Positions 8,736 through 16,494 of a stretch of 34,341 nt of DNA are shown one piece after another. Numbering within the stretch: the stretch's first letter is position 1; every line of letters begins with the position of its first letter. Source of the DNA: Oscillospiraceae bacterium (GTDB lineage Bacteria > Bacillota > Clostridia > Oscillospirales > Oscillospiraceae); the NCBI GenBank assembly GCA_009783555.1, contig WRDH01000032.1:1-34341 (forward strand). The letters are read 5' to 3'. The notes beneath the pieces are model-generated. The model saw nothing but the letters and a program-made list of their open reading frames with translations, had not been told where the DNA came from and ran no database searches. Both the position numbers and the translations under genes were made by a program.

Positions 8736-8826
8736 GTTGTCAGGGGGACGGTTCTCTTGACAAACTATGGTGAAATTTCAACATAAGTTGTCAAGAGAAC
8801 CGTCCCCCTGACAACTTATGTTGAAA
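8736..8826. repeat. compound inverted repeat of the ACCGTCCCC family
   Basis: Arms 8736-8763 and 8788-8815 are perfect 28-bp reverse complements around a 24-base loop and contain the core CAGGGGGACGGTTCTC. A second, overlapping 18-bp inverted repeat (8776-8793 and 8809-8826, TTTCAACATAAGTTGTCA) uses the right arm as its loop. The two hairpins are mutually exclusive. The element lies between the divergent ileS and nitroreductase genes. It belongs to the dispersed repeat family also found at 12242, 13065, 13711, 21390, 24253 and 33092. Confidence 0.85.
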
Positions 8827-8878
8827 AAGCTGACTGTATGAAGTATACTTGCAGAAAAAACAATGGAGATTTATCATC

Positions 8879-9589
8879 ATGACTACTAAAGAAATAATCA
8901 GGAAGAGAAAATCAATTCGAAAGTATGACCAAATGCCATTAGATGATAGCATACTTGATACAGTACGTGAGCAAATCTTAAATCTTAAGCCCTTGTATCC
9001 CGATATTCGTTACTCGATCGAAATTGTCAGCAAAACCAAGGGTCTTTTCAATATTAAAGCACCTCATTATCTGGTGTTCAGGAGTGAGGAAAAGGACGGT
9101 GCTTACGAAAATATCGGGTTTATCGGTCAGCAGTTAGACTTGTTCCTGTCCGGGTCAGGACTTGGCACTTGTTGGCTTGGAGCCTCAAAGCCGACAGAGA
9201 AGGGCGACACCGCAGATTCTTCTATCATCTGCATGTCCTTTGGGAAGCCCATCGGTTCGTTATATCGAACAGTTGAAGAATTTAAGCGAAAATCGCTATC
9301 GGATATCAGCGAAGGTAACGATGAACGGCTGGAGGCTGCAAGGCTCGCACCGAGTGCAATGAATTCACAAAACTGGTATTTTGCTGCTGCGGATGGTAAA
9401 ATCCATTGCTACCGCAAAAAAACAAACGCTCTGCTGAGTTTTATCTATGAAAAAATGCACTGCATAGACATGGGTATCGCCCTGTGCCACATAGCTGAGG
9501 AAAGCGATAATTTCAATTTTGCAAAAGAAGAAAACATACCCGCCCGAAAAGGATATGTTTACACGGGGAGTGTCTATGGAAAAGATTAA
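8879..9589 (+). CDS. nitroreductase-family protein (TM1586-like)
   Basis: About 236 residues resembling the flavin-dependent nitroreductase fold. The N-terminal KEIIRKRKSIRKYDQMPLD is the typical first helix with R-x-S-x-R-x-[YF]. The second half repeats a similar signature, LAPSAMNSQNWYF, which contacts FMN in this family. The two-part layout fits the putative TM1586-type nitroreductases. I chose ATG 8879 because GGAGA lies about ten bases upstream; a TTG at 8849 would add ten residues. Its last 14 bases overlap the transporter gene, so the two are cotranscribed. The substrate is unknown; the partner gene suggests work on an imported small molecule, which is inference. Confidence 0.8.
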   Translation: MTTKEIIRKRKSIRKYDQMPLDDSILDTVREQILNLKPLYPDIRYSIEIVSKTKGLFNIKAPHYLVFRSEEKDGAYENIGFIGQQLDLFLSGSGLGTCWLGASKPTEKGDTADSSIICMSFGKPIGSLYRTVEEFKRKSLSDISEGNDERLEAARLAPSAMNSQNWYFAAADGKIHCYRKKTNALLSFIYEKMHCIDMGIALCHIAEESDNFNFAKEENIPARKGYVYTGSVYGKD

Positions 9590-10997
9590 AAAATTGTCTC
9601 GCGGCAGGATACTGGCGTTTGCGTCGGGTGATATTTTTGGCGGCGGGTCGTTTAATATTACCAACTTTCTTTATCCCGGATATGTGGCACTGGCTGTAGG
9701 TTTGCCTGCCCGGACTGCGGGTTTGATTATGATGGCGGTCGGAATTTTTGATGCAATTACCGACCCGATAATGGGATTTCTCTCCGATAAAATGCGCGTT
9801 CGGTTCGGAACACGACGGGGCGGGCTGCTTATCTCTGCACCGCTCATAGTTATTTCGTTGGTATTAGCGTTTTACCCTTATACGAACCCTGATAATACGA
9901 TACGGTTTTGGATGGTTTTGGCATCATATATATTCTTTACGGCAGTACAGACCTCAATAATGATTCCATACATTTCTCTTTCCAGCGAAATGACGGAGGA
10001 TTATACCGAACGTGCCCGCCTGATGTCGGTGCGGCTTGGTTTTTCTATATTTTCTTCAATTATCTGCGTTGCTGTTCCCGGTATTATTGTAGGAGCTTTT
10101 GACGGTAATGACGGATATATCGTCATGAGTTTAACTTTCGGAATTCTTTTTGCGATATGCGTTGCGATTACCGGATTGTTTGCGAAAGAAGGTATTCCCG
10201 CACCTAAGAAGGCTGAGCCGTTAATAGTCAAGGATTTTTTCAGACCCTTTAATGTAAGGTCATTTCGTCAGTATTTATGGTTGTTTCTTTGTTGTCAGAT
10301 GACTATGGCTATTATGAGTGCTTTGTTTTTCTTTTATGTTGATTTTTACTTCTGTGCAGAAGTAACGGCACGCGGGGAGACCAATATTGTAGGTATGCTT
10401 GGTGCGGCAATCATGTTCAGTATGCAGATTGTTGCACTTCCGATTTATATGAAGCTGGTAAAAAAATTCAGCAAGACGTTTGTGTACATTCTTGGTTCTG
10501 TTATTTGGATTGTCAGTGCTCCGGTGATTTTGTTAATCCCTCCCGATACAAATGCTGTTTATCTTTATATCATTGCGGCTATAATGGGGTTCGGCATTAG
10601 CGGACCGGGTTTGATTCCGCATGCTATCTTTGGTGATGTTGTAGATGTCGGGCATTTACAATTTGGTGCCCGTGTAGCGGGCGCATTTTCGGGAATCGCT
10701 AATTTTGTAAACAAAATTGCACAATCAATCGGTTTAGCGGTTGTCATGGGCATAATCGGGCTGGCGGGTTTCGTTGAGCAAGATATAAGCGAGGGTGCGG
10801 CAAAGGTTGTAGCGCAGCCGTTCGCGGCGCAAATGGCGATTGTTCTGCTAATGGCATTTGCACCTCTTGTATTTATGTCGTTCGGCTGTTATATATGCAC
10901 ACGCTATAAACTGGATAAGAACAGGCATGCACAGGTATTGGCGGCAATAGAAAGCGGAGATGAGGCAGAGAGGGAAGCGGTGCTTGCTTCGCTGTGA
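9576..10997 (+). CDS. GPH/MelB-type sugar or drug:cation symporter (MFS)
   Basis: A 473-residue membrane protein with about twelve hydrophobic segments. The motif FDAITDPIMGFLSDKMRVRFGTRR matches the D-x-x-x-D-P-x-x-G-x-x-x-D...R-x-G-x-R-R signature of the glycoside-pentoside-hexuronide:cation symporter family. I chose ATG 9576 because GGGGAG lies five bases upstream; a farther start at 9519 would add 19 hydrophilic residues inside the nitroreductase gene. It overlaps that gene by 14 bases and is followed after 26 bases by an acyltransferase. Family members move sugars with Na+ or H+, but many Firmicutes paralogues have no known substrate. Confidence 0.88.
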   Translation: MEKIKKLSRGRILAFASGDIFGGGSFNITNFLYPGYVALAVGLPARTAGLIMMAVGIFDAITDPIMGFLSDKMRVRFGTRRGGLLISAPLIVISLVLAFYPYTNPDNTIRFWMVLASYIFFTAVQTSIMIPYISLSSEMTEDYTERARLMSVRLGFSIFSSIICVAVPGIIVGAFDGNDGYIVMSLTFGILFAICVAITGLFAKEGIPAPKKAEPLIVKDFFRPFNVRSFRQYLWLFLCCQMTMAIMSALFFFYVDFYFCAEVTARGETNIVGMLGAAIMFSMQIVALPIYMKLVKKFSKTFVYILGSVIWIVSAPVILLIPPDTNAVYLYIIAAIMGFGISGPGLIPHAIFGDVVDVGHLQFGARVAGAFSGIANFVNKIAQSIGLAVVMGIIGLAGFVEQDISEGAAKVVAQPFAAQMAIVLLMAFAPLVFMSFGCYICTRYKLDKNRHAQVLAAIESGDEAEREAVLASL

Positions 10998-11023
10998 TTA
11001 AGTTGAAAGTTGAAAATTAAGAA

Positions 11024-12241
11024 TTGAAAGTCAGAAAACCCAATGCTTTAATCTACTTCATCATATACATTCTTTTCTACCCTTTTTTAAAATTGTTTTT
11101 TCGGTTAAGGGTTGAGCGTAGTAATTATATTCGTCCTGAGGGGGCGTGTATTGTTGTTTCCAATCATTCTTCTTTTATGGATTTTCTGGTTGTTATGCTT
11201 TCGCTTTATCCTATGAAGGTTAATGCTGTTACGGCGCAGAAATTTTTTCTTTATAAGCCTCTTAATAGGCTTTTACCTATGATGGGGTGTATTCCTAAAA
11301 ATCTATTTGACCCTGATGTGCGGTCGATTATCGGGATTAAGACTGTGCTTAACCGCGGGGATGATATATTGTTGTTTCCCGAAGGGCGCTGTTCTTGTGA
11401 CGGTTTTTATGCGGGCATGCATAGGTCAACAGGTAAGCTTATTAAAAAGCTTTCCGTTCCCGTGGTTAGCTGTTGTATTGAGGGTTCTTATACCTGTATG
11501 CCGTTTTGGCGTGACGGAATCAGAGCAGGGCGGGTACAAATTACTATTTCAAATTTGTTCTCACCTGAGAACTTGCAATCATTGTCCATTGATGAGATAA
11601 ATATGGTTGTTGATAACAGGCTTAGCGGAGAAGACAGGGGGACGTTTCGCACTTTTGGCACAAGACGGCTGGCTGAGGGTTTACAATATATCCTGTATTG
11701 GTGTCCTAAATGCGGACAGGAGTTTACAACGGAAACAAAAAAGTGCCGCATCTACTGTACAGCTTGCGGTAATGCCGCTGATCTTGACCGGTATGCGATG
11801 CTCAACCCGACACCGGGCAGCGTGGTTCCTAAGGATATTCACACTTGGTACAAAGAGCAGGCACGTTATGAAGCGGAGCAGTTACATGATGATATGAAGC
11901 CTATAAACGTTCATGTTAGTGTGAAGTTGCCCTCTGATGTGCCGGGCGGCGGTATGGTTACATGTGGTTCAGGTGTAATTAGTATCGACCCAAAAGGGTG
12001 GTGTTATGAGGGTGAACTCAAAGGGGAGCAAGTCAGTTTATTCTTCCCGATTGATACTGTCCCTGCATTGCCTATAGACCCCAACGATGTCTTCCAAATA
12101 TATGCACACGGAGCATTCTATATGTTTTCTCCGGATAATAAGCGCGAATGCATAAAATATTCGGTAATCGGTGAATGTGCATATTGGAAATTCGCTTCGA
12201 ACGTACAGATGACACCAAGAAAAGACAGCGGTTTTTGTTAG
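11024..12241 (+). CDS. PlsC-like acyltransferase with zinc ribbon, tandem copy 1
   Basis: A 405-residue protein. The first 200 residues form a lysophospholipid acyltransferase-like domain: an N-terminal hydrophobic segment (8-26), the catalytic H-x4-D as NHSSFMD (His48, Asp53), and the acceptor-binding block FPEGRCS (118-124). CPKC (227-230) and CTACG (245-249) then form a zinc ribbon, followed by a C-terminal domain of about 150 residues that I do not recognise. Such enzymes move acyl chains onto lysophosphatidate or related lipids at the membrane; the zinc ribbon is not part of standard PlsC. The TTG start aligns exactly with the ATG of the downstream paralogue. The ribosome-binding site is weak and lies in a simple repeat of GTTGAAA units. 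Confidence 0.82.
   Translation: MKVRKPNALIYFIIYILFYPFLKLFFRLRVERSNYIRPEGACIVVSNHSSFMDFLVVMLSLYPMKVNAVTAQKFFLYKPLNRLLPMMGCIPKNLFDPDVRSIIGIKTVLNRGDDILLFPEGRCSCDGFYAGMHRSTGKLIKKLSVPVVSCCIEGSYTCMPFWRDGIRAGRVQITISNLFSPENLQSLSIDEINMVVDNRLSGEDRGTFRTFGTRRLAEGLQYILYWCPKCGQEFTTETKKCRIYCTACGNAADLDRYAMLNPTPGSVVPKDIHTWYKEQARYEAEQLHDDMKPINVHVSVKLPSDVPGGGMVTCGSGVISIDPKGWCYEGELKGEQVSLFFPIDTVPALPIDPNDVFQIYAHGAFYMFSPDNKRECIKYSVIGECAYWKFASNVQMTPRKDSGFC
11631..11646 (+). repeat. half copy of the ACCGTCCCC repeat core inside the acyltransferase gene
   Basis: AAGACAGGGGGACGTT within the codons for SGEDRGTF matches the left half of the dispersed repeat (AAGACAGGGGGACGGTT). The paralogous gene carries a full repeat at the equivalent place. 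It may be coincidence, because the upstream bases code the conserved SGEDR. Confidence 0.4.
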
Positions 12242-12268
12242 AAGACAGGGGGACGGTTCATCTGTCTT
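12242..12268 (+). repeat. ACCGTCCCC-family palindromic repeat
   Basis: AAGACAG (12242-12248) and CTGTCTT (12262-12268) flank GGGGACGGTTCAT, giving a 7-bp stem. The element begins directly after the stop codon of the first acyltransferase gene and matches the copies at 13065, 13711, 24253 and 33092 almost base for base. Confidence 0.8.
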
Positions 12269-12283
12269 TATATCCGTAGGAGA

Positions 12284-12342
12284 TAAAAAAGATGGCCCGT
12301 CCCCACAACTAACTAAAAAGATGGCCCGTCCCCACAACTAAC
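12284..12342 (+). repeat. tandem direct repeat, two 29/30-bp units
   Basis: Two adjacent units, 12284-12313 and 12314-12342, each contain AAAGATGGCCCGTCCCCACA and end ACTAAC. They differ only by one A. The CCCGTCCCC core resembles the neighbouring palindromic repeat, so they may be a variant of the same family. They fill most of the gap between the two acyltransferase genes. Confidence 0.85.
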
Positions 12343-12440
12343 ATTGTTTTATTTTCAATAAAATGGTAAACTATTAACCGGCATAGTTCAAATAATTGAA
12401 CTTATCCCTCTTGCACCAGAAAGGATTAAACCTGACATAT

Positions 12441-13709
12441 ATGAAAGTAAAAAGTCCGAGCAAAATATTGTACTTTATTGCATATACCTTAATATACCCT
12501 TTATTGAAGATATGCTTCAAGTTTGAAGCGGACCGCAGCAACTTTACTATGCCCGAGGGAGCGCATATTATTTTAGCCAACCATTTTACAATGGTTGATT
12601 TTTTATTTGTAATGCTGTCGCTTTATCCTCACCGGCTCAATGCGGTGACTGCACAAAAGTATTTTCTTTTCCACCCGCTTAATAAGCTTCTGCCTGTTGT
12701 AGGTTGTATACCAAAAAACATGTTTGATCCCGATGTTCGTTCGATAATGGGTATGAAAACCGTTTTAAACAGAGGAGACGGGCTGCTCATGTTCCCGGAG
12801 GGGCGGTGTTCGAGCAGTCAGGCTTATGCGGGAATACATAAATCTACAGGCAAAATGATAAAAAAGTTTAACGCGCCTGTGATTACCTGTTATATTGAGG
12901 GTGCAAACATCTGCCTGCCGCACTGGCGCAAAGGATTCCGGTTCGGACGTGTTCGTGCAACTTTTAGTAATCTTTTTTCGGAAAGCGATACAGTAAACCT
13001 TACCATAGATGAGATAAACGCCGCAATTGACGCAAGATTGAGCGGGGAAGACAGGGTGGCTTACAAGACAGATGAACCGTCCCCCTGTCTTGAAGAGAAC
13101 CGTACCCCTGTGTTCCAAACACGTTGGGCGAGACGGCTGGCGGAGGGGTTGCACCTTATTCTATACTATTGTCCGAAATGTCATATGGAATTTACAATGA
13201 CAACAAAGGGCAACTCTATTCGTTGTACGGCTTGCGGTAATGAGGCAATTATGGGGCGTGATGCACGTCTCACTCCTACTCACGGCAGTGTTGCTGAAAA
13301 TGAAATATCCCTATGGTTCAGGGATCAGGTTCGGCATGAGATGATCTCGATAAGTGAGGTCATGGAGCCGATTGTTGATAATGTCAGGGTTCGGACGCCA
13401 TCACCGAAGCCCGGCGGCGGCTTGGTTGAGAGCGGGTTCGGGACAATGCGGATTGACCCTAAAGGTTGGCATTTTGACGGCGAGATTTCAAACGAGAAGG
13501 TCAGCAAGTTTTTCCCCGTTGAAGCTGTGCCGGCTATGTCTTATGATCATAACGACGGCTATCAGATTTACTACGGCGGCGAGTATTTTATTTTTGTCCC
13601 CGAAGACCCCCGCAAGAGTATAAAATATGTGATTCTGGCAGAATGCTTACATTGGAAGTTCTCAACCAATGTGCTATTGACCCCCGGAGTCAACAGCGGA
13701 TATGCGTAA
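12441..13709 (+). CDS. PlsC-like acyltransferase with zinc ribbon, tandem copy 2
   Basis: A 422-residue paralogue of the preceding gene, alignable over its whole length. It has NHFTMVD (His48, Asp53), FPEGRCSS (118-125), the zinc ribbon CPKC (244-247) and CTACG (262-266), and the same uncharacterised C-terminal domain. Relative to copy 1 it carries 17 extra residues between SGEDR and RRLAEG, coded by an inserted palindromic repeat (KTDEPSPCLEENRTPV) that keeps the frame. ATG 12441 is chosen because it aligns with the paralogue's start; a TTG at 12396 would add 15 residues. AAAGGA lies 15 bases upstream, which is rather far. Two adjacent copies suggest a duplication followed by divergence, perhaps with different acyl donors or acceptors. 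Confidence 0.85.
   Translation: MKVKSPSKILYFIAYTLIYPLLKICFKFEADRSNFTMPEGAHIILANHFTMVDFLFVMLSLYPHRLNAVTAQKYFLFHPLNKLLPVVGCIPKNMFDPDVRSIMGMKTVLNRGDGLLMFPEGRCSSSQAYAGIHKSTGKMIKKFNAPVITCYIEGANICLPHWRKGFRFGRVRATFSNLFSESDTVNLTIDEINAAIDARLSGEDRVAYKTDEPSPCLEENRTPVFQTRWARRLAEGLHLILYYCPKCHMEFTMTTKGNSIRCTACGNEAIMGRDARLTPTHGSVAENEISLWFRDQVRHEMISISEVMEPIVDNVRVRTPSPKPGGGLVESGFGTMRIDPKGWHFDGEISNEKVSKFFPVEAVPAMSYDHNDGYQIYYGGEYFIFVPEDPRKSIKYVILAECLHWKFSTNVLLTPGVNSGYA
13065..13111 (-). repeat. ACCGTCCCC-family repeat inserted in frame in an acyltransferase gene
   Basis: AAGACAG (13065-13071) and CTGTCTT (13085-13091) flank ATGAACCGTCCCC. A second degenerate core, GAGAACCGTACCCCTGT, follows at 13095-13111. The stretch codes for extra residues missing from the tandem paralogue, so the repeat entered or expanded within the coding sequence without breaking the frame. 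Confidence 0.8.
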
Positions 13710-13710
13710 C

Positions 13711-13736
13711 AAGACAGATGAACCGTCCCCCTGTCC
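13711..13736 (-). repeat. ACCGTCCCC-family repeat between convergent genes
   Basis: AAGACAGATGAACCGTCCCC followed by CTGTCC starts two bases after the acyltransferase stop and lies before the convergent response regulator end at 13752. It has a stem of GACAG/CTGTC but no T-run. Confidence 0.8.
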
Positions 13737-13751
13737 TGCCCTGTCCTGCAG

Positions 13752-14441
13752 TTACCACTTGGTAAAGATATAACCCTTGCCGCGGAGGGGTTCTATTACG
13801 TAGCCGGAGTGTTCTATTTTGGTTCGCAGTCTTGACAAAACTGTCCGTACTGCGTTGTTGTCGTCTATCAGCGGTTGTCCCCACACTTTTTCGTAGATGG
13901 ACTCCGTGCTTAGAAGACCGTCTTCGTTTTGCGCAAGCAGAAGGATTGTATCAAACTCCTTGCGTGTCAAGTTAAGATTTTCACCGTTGAGCAGAGCTTG
14001 CCCTGAATATGTTTCCAGTTTAAGCGCACCTTTCGTTACGGTTTCGGGAACACGCCCGGCACGGCGGAGTAGTGCCTCTAAACGCGCAGCCAGCACATTA
14101 TTCTCGTACGGCTTTGCCAAATAGTCGTCCGCGCCTTCTTCCAAAGCCCGGACTTCATCGCGGCTCTCGGATAATGCAGTCAGCAACAGTACCGGTATGT
14201 TCAAGCCTTGACTCTTCAGTTCGTTTAAAAAGTCCAATCCGCTGCCGTCCGGCAGCATGACATCAAGCACTATGACGTCCGGTTTGTTTTCTTCCATCTC
14301 TTTTCTCGCCTGAGCAAGTGAAAACGCAAGCCTTACGGCATAGCCGCGTCTTTTCAAAAACCGCCGGTTCATTTCTTGTATATCTTCGTTATCCTCAACC
14401 AGTAAAATGTTGTAGATATTTTTCAATTCATCCGTATTCAT
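13752..14441 (-). CDS. OmpR/PhoB-family response regulator
   Basis: A 229-residue DNA-binding regulator. The receiver domain (about 10-125) has the acidic VEDNED cluster, phospho-acceptor Asp60 in VIVLDVMLPDGSG, and the conserved Lys in DDYLAKPYE. A winged helix follows (about 130-229), with LTRKEFDTILLLAQNEDGLLS and VRTVLSRLRTKIE typical of OmpR members. The ATG overlaps the kinase stop by four bases (ATGA, 14438-14441), so it is coupled to and probably phosphorylated by that kinase. It is the last gene of the minus-strand cluster. Targets are not visible; the cluster itself is a candidate. Confidence 0.93.
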   Translation of the reverse strand: MNTDELKNIYNILLVEDNEDIQEMNRRFLKRRGYAVRLAFSLAQARKEMEENKPDVIVLDVMLPDGSGLDFLNELKSQGLNIPVLLLTALSESRDEVRALEEGADDYLAKPYENNVLAARLEALLRRAGRVPETVTKGALKLETYSGQALLNGENLNLTRKEFDTILLLAQNEDGLLSTESIYEKVWGQPLIDDNNAVRTVLSRLRTKIEHSGYVIEPLRGKGYIFTKW

Positions 14442-16477
14442 TCTAACTTCTCTCTCCCAAAAATATTATTTCCAAAAACCGGTACGGTGAACGTGACTCT
14501 CGTTCCCTCACGGGGTTCGCTTGCCAGCTCTATTGTTCCGCCGTGTGATTCGATTATTTCTTTGCAAATTGGCAATCCTATGCCCGTTCCGTCACTGTAA
14601 GATATGCCGCGCTTGAAAATCGCAGATAAAATATCAGCGGGTATTCCTTCACCTGTGTCGTTTACGCAGACACGCACAAATCGAGAATCACCCTTTTCAA
14701 CTCTCAACACAATATAACCGTTGTGTGTATGTTTATTTGCGTTACTAAAAAGATTTGCAAGTACCTGATTTAACAGGTCGGCGCTTCCATATACAGCCGG
14801 CAAATTATCCATCACTTGTATTACTAATGTGTTATTATTCTTTTCTATTACTTTATTGTACAACTCGGCGCTTTCAGTGAAGAATTTAGCTGTGTCAAGT
14901 ATCTGCATACGCTCACGGCTTTCCTGCATGGATGATATCCGCAAGGAATTTTCTGTAATGCGTGTCAGGCGCAGTATTTCACTTTGGGCTTTTTGCAAAG
15001 AACTCAGGATGGTTTCACCATCAACTATTGCAACTCCGTTTTCCACCCGCAATTCATCGAACAGCTCGGTTGCTTCCTGTATATTACCGTAAATAACCGT
15101 CAGCGGCGTTTTTATTTCGTGGCTGATGTTGGATAAATACTCGGTTTTCATACGAGCAAGGCTTTCGAGTGCAGCATTTTCGTTGGATATTTTTCGTTCG
15201 CGCTCCTTTGCCTCCTGCTCATGCTGTTTGGTTTCCTTCATTTCATTCATAGTTGCAATAAAAATGGACGCTGCTTGACAAAGCAAAAATCCTATGACAC
15301 CAACCCTTGCAAAGTTAGCTCCTCCAAAAGGCGGGAGTAGAATATCAATGCCGCCGACATTAAGATTTAAGTAAGTTAAAATATCTCTTATTGACGGATA
15401 ACCTAAGATTATGAAGCCTATAATGAATACCGTTGTCAATATATCCGGTTTACGAACTTTTATTAGCATAGTGATAATCCCATACGCAACAATCACTGCC
15501 GCCATACTCATACAAACCAAAAGCCCATATCTGAGAATAAATCCAATATCCGCAATCATAAAACAGATTATCCAAGCGGAAAACAGTCCTATCACTGTGC
15601 GAATGATGTATTTATGAAAAATTCCGGGAAACATATCGCTGATGATTGCCGCCATCAGCACCACCGTTATAGGTGTGATGTTAAGCATCAGGCGTATCCT
15701 TAACGGGTCTGTAAACCACGGCATAATGGTAACAAAAACTTTTGCGCCCATTGCACCCGTGTAAAAGAACCATGCCAAACACAACAGGGAAAAGAGCAGC
15801 ACGGGGCGGTAGCTGTGAAGCAGCATAAAAATCAATAAGGAAACGATTGTCAACGAGATTAATACGCCGAGAATTATATTAGTGGTGTATGTCACTGTGC
15901 TGATATCGTTTCCGATATTATACTCATCCGGCATGCCGCTTTCATAAATACCATGCACATGGTAAATGAAGTTAGAATCCTGATGGATGATTTCAATAAC
16001 ACCGTTTACGGGTTTGGCTATGAATGTAATCGTCGGTGAATATAGAATACCTGCCGCCTCCGGCGAGGTATCGCCTATATCCTGCATCCACTCCCCGTTT
16101 ACGTAAATCCTGTCCGCATAGCCTGTGCTGATACGGCTGATTATATAGTATTCATCATACGGAAGCAGAAAACGAACGCGAACTGTAGACGGAGTACTTC
16201 CAATCGACGGGTATCGTCTTGAAATTTCATCCTCCCGCGTTGAAAATTCGTCAGGCAAGAGGAAAGGGGCGGATATATTATCTACCCGCCCATGGATGCT
16301 TGCCGTTGCATTGTCAAAATTAAATGACCGTAAATCCCATGTGCCGCTCTTACTGTATACAGACGAATACTGTCCTTCCGGCAGACCCAACCACAGAGCA
16401 TATATTACAAGAATGATGAGCGGCAATGCAGCGAAAGGGCGATACCTTTGTACATTGTTCTTTAGGTGCTTACTCAT
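14438..16477 (-). CDS. sensor histidine kinase with extracellular domain and seven predicted membrane helices (7TMR-DISM-like)
   Basis: A 679-residue kinase. After one N-terminal helix (about 15-35) comes an external beta-rich region (about 45-190). It starts GTWDLRSFNF and resembles the jelly-roll DISM extracellular domains. Seven hydrophobic segments follow (about 198-410), then a coiled coil (EMKETKQHEQEAKERERKIS), HisKA with NISHEIKTPL (His about 453) and an HATPase with NLFSNANKHT, DTGEGIP and GTGIGLPICKEI. DISM-type receptors are thought to bind carbohydrate or similar ligands. I chose ATG 16477, with AAGGAG six bases before it, over TTG 16480. The gene follows the four-TM protein by 17 bases and overlaps the regulator. 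Confidence 0.9.
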   Translation of the reverse strand: MSKHLKNNVQRYRPFAALPLIILVIYALWLGLPEGQYSSVYSKSGTWDLRSFNFDNATASIHGRVDNISAPFLLPDEFSTREDEISRRYPSIGSTPSTVRVRFLLPYDEYYIISRISTGYADRIYVNGEWMQDIGDTSPEAAGILYSPTITFIAKPVNGVIEIIHQDSNFIYHVHGIYESGMPDEYNIGNDISTVTYTTNIILGVLISLTIVSLLIFMLLHSYRPVLLFSLLCLAWFFYTGAMGAKVFVTIMPWFTDPLRIRLMLNITPITVVLMAAIISDMFPGIFHKYIIRTVIGLFSAWIICFMIADIGFILRYGLLVCMSMAAVIVAYGIITMLIKVRKPDILTTVFIIGFIILGYPSIRDILTYLNLNVGGIDILLPPFGGANFARVGVIGFLLCQAASIFIATMNEMKETKQHEQEAKERERKISNENAALESLARMKTEYLSNISHEIKTPLTVIYGNIQEATELFDELRVENGVAIVDGETILSSLQKAQSEILRLTRITENSLRISSMQESRERMQILDTAKFFTESAELYNKVIEKNNNTLVIQVMDNLPAVYGSADLLNQVLANLFSNANKHTHNGYIVLRVEKGDSRFVRVCVNDTGEGIPADILSAIFKRGISYSDGTGIGLPICKEIIESHGGTIELASEPREGTRVTFTVPVFGNNIFGREKLE

Positions 16478-16494
16478 CAAAAACTCCTTGAATA

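Noticed and set aside
12284-12342. CRISPR array
   Set aside because: There are only two adjacent units without spacers, and no cas genes occur in the window.
12396-12440. Longer N-terminus of the second acyltransferase from TTG 12396
   Set aside because: The tandem paralogue aligns from MKV onward, and the extra 15 residues have no counterpart there.
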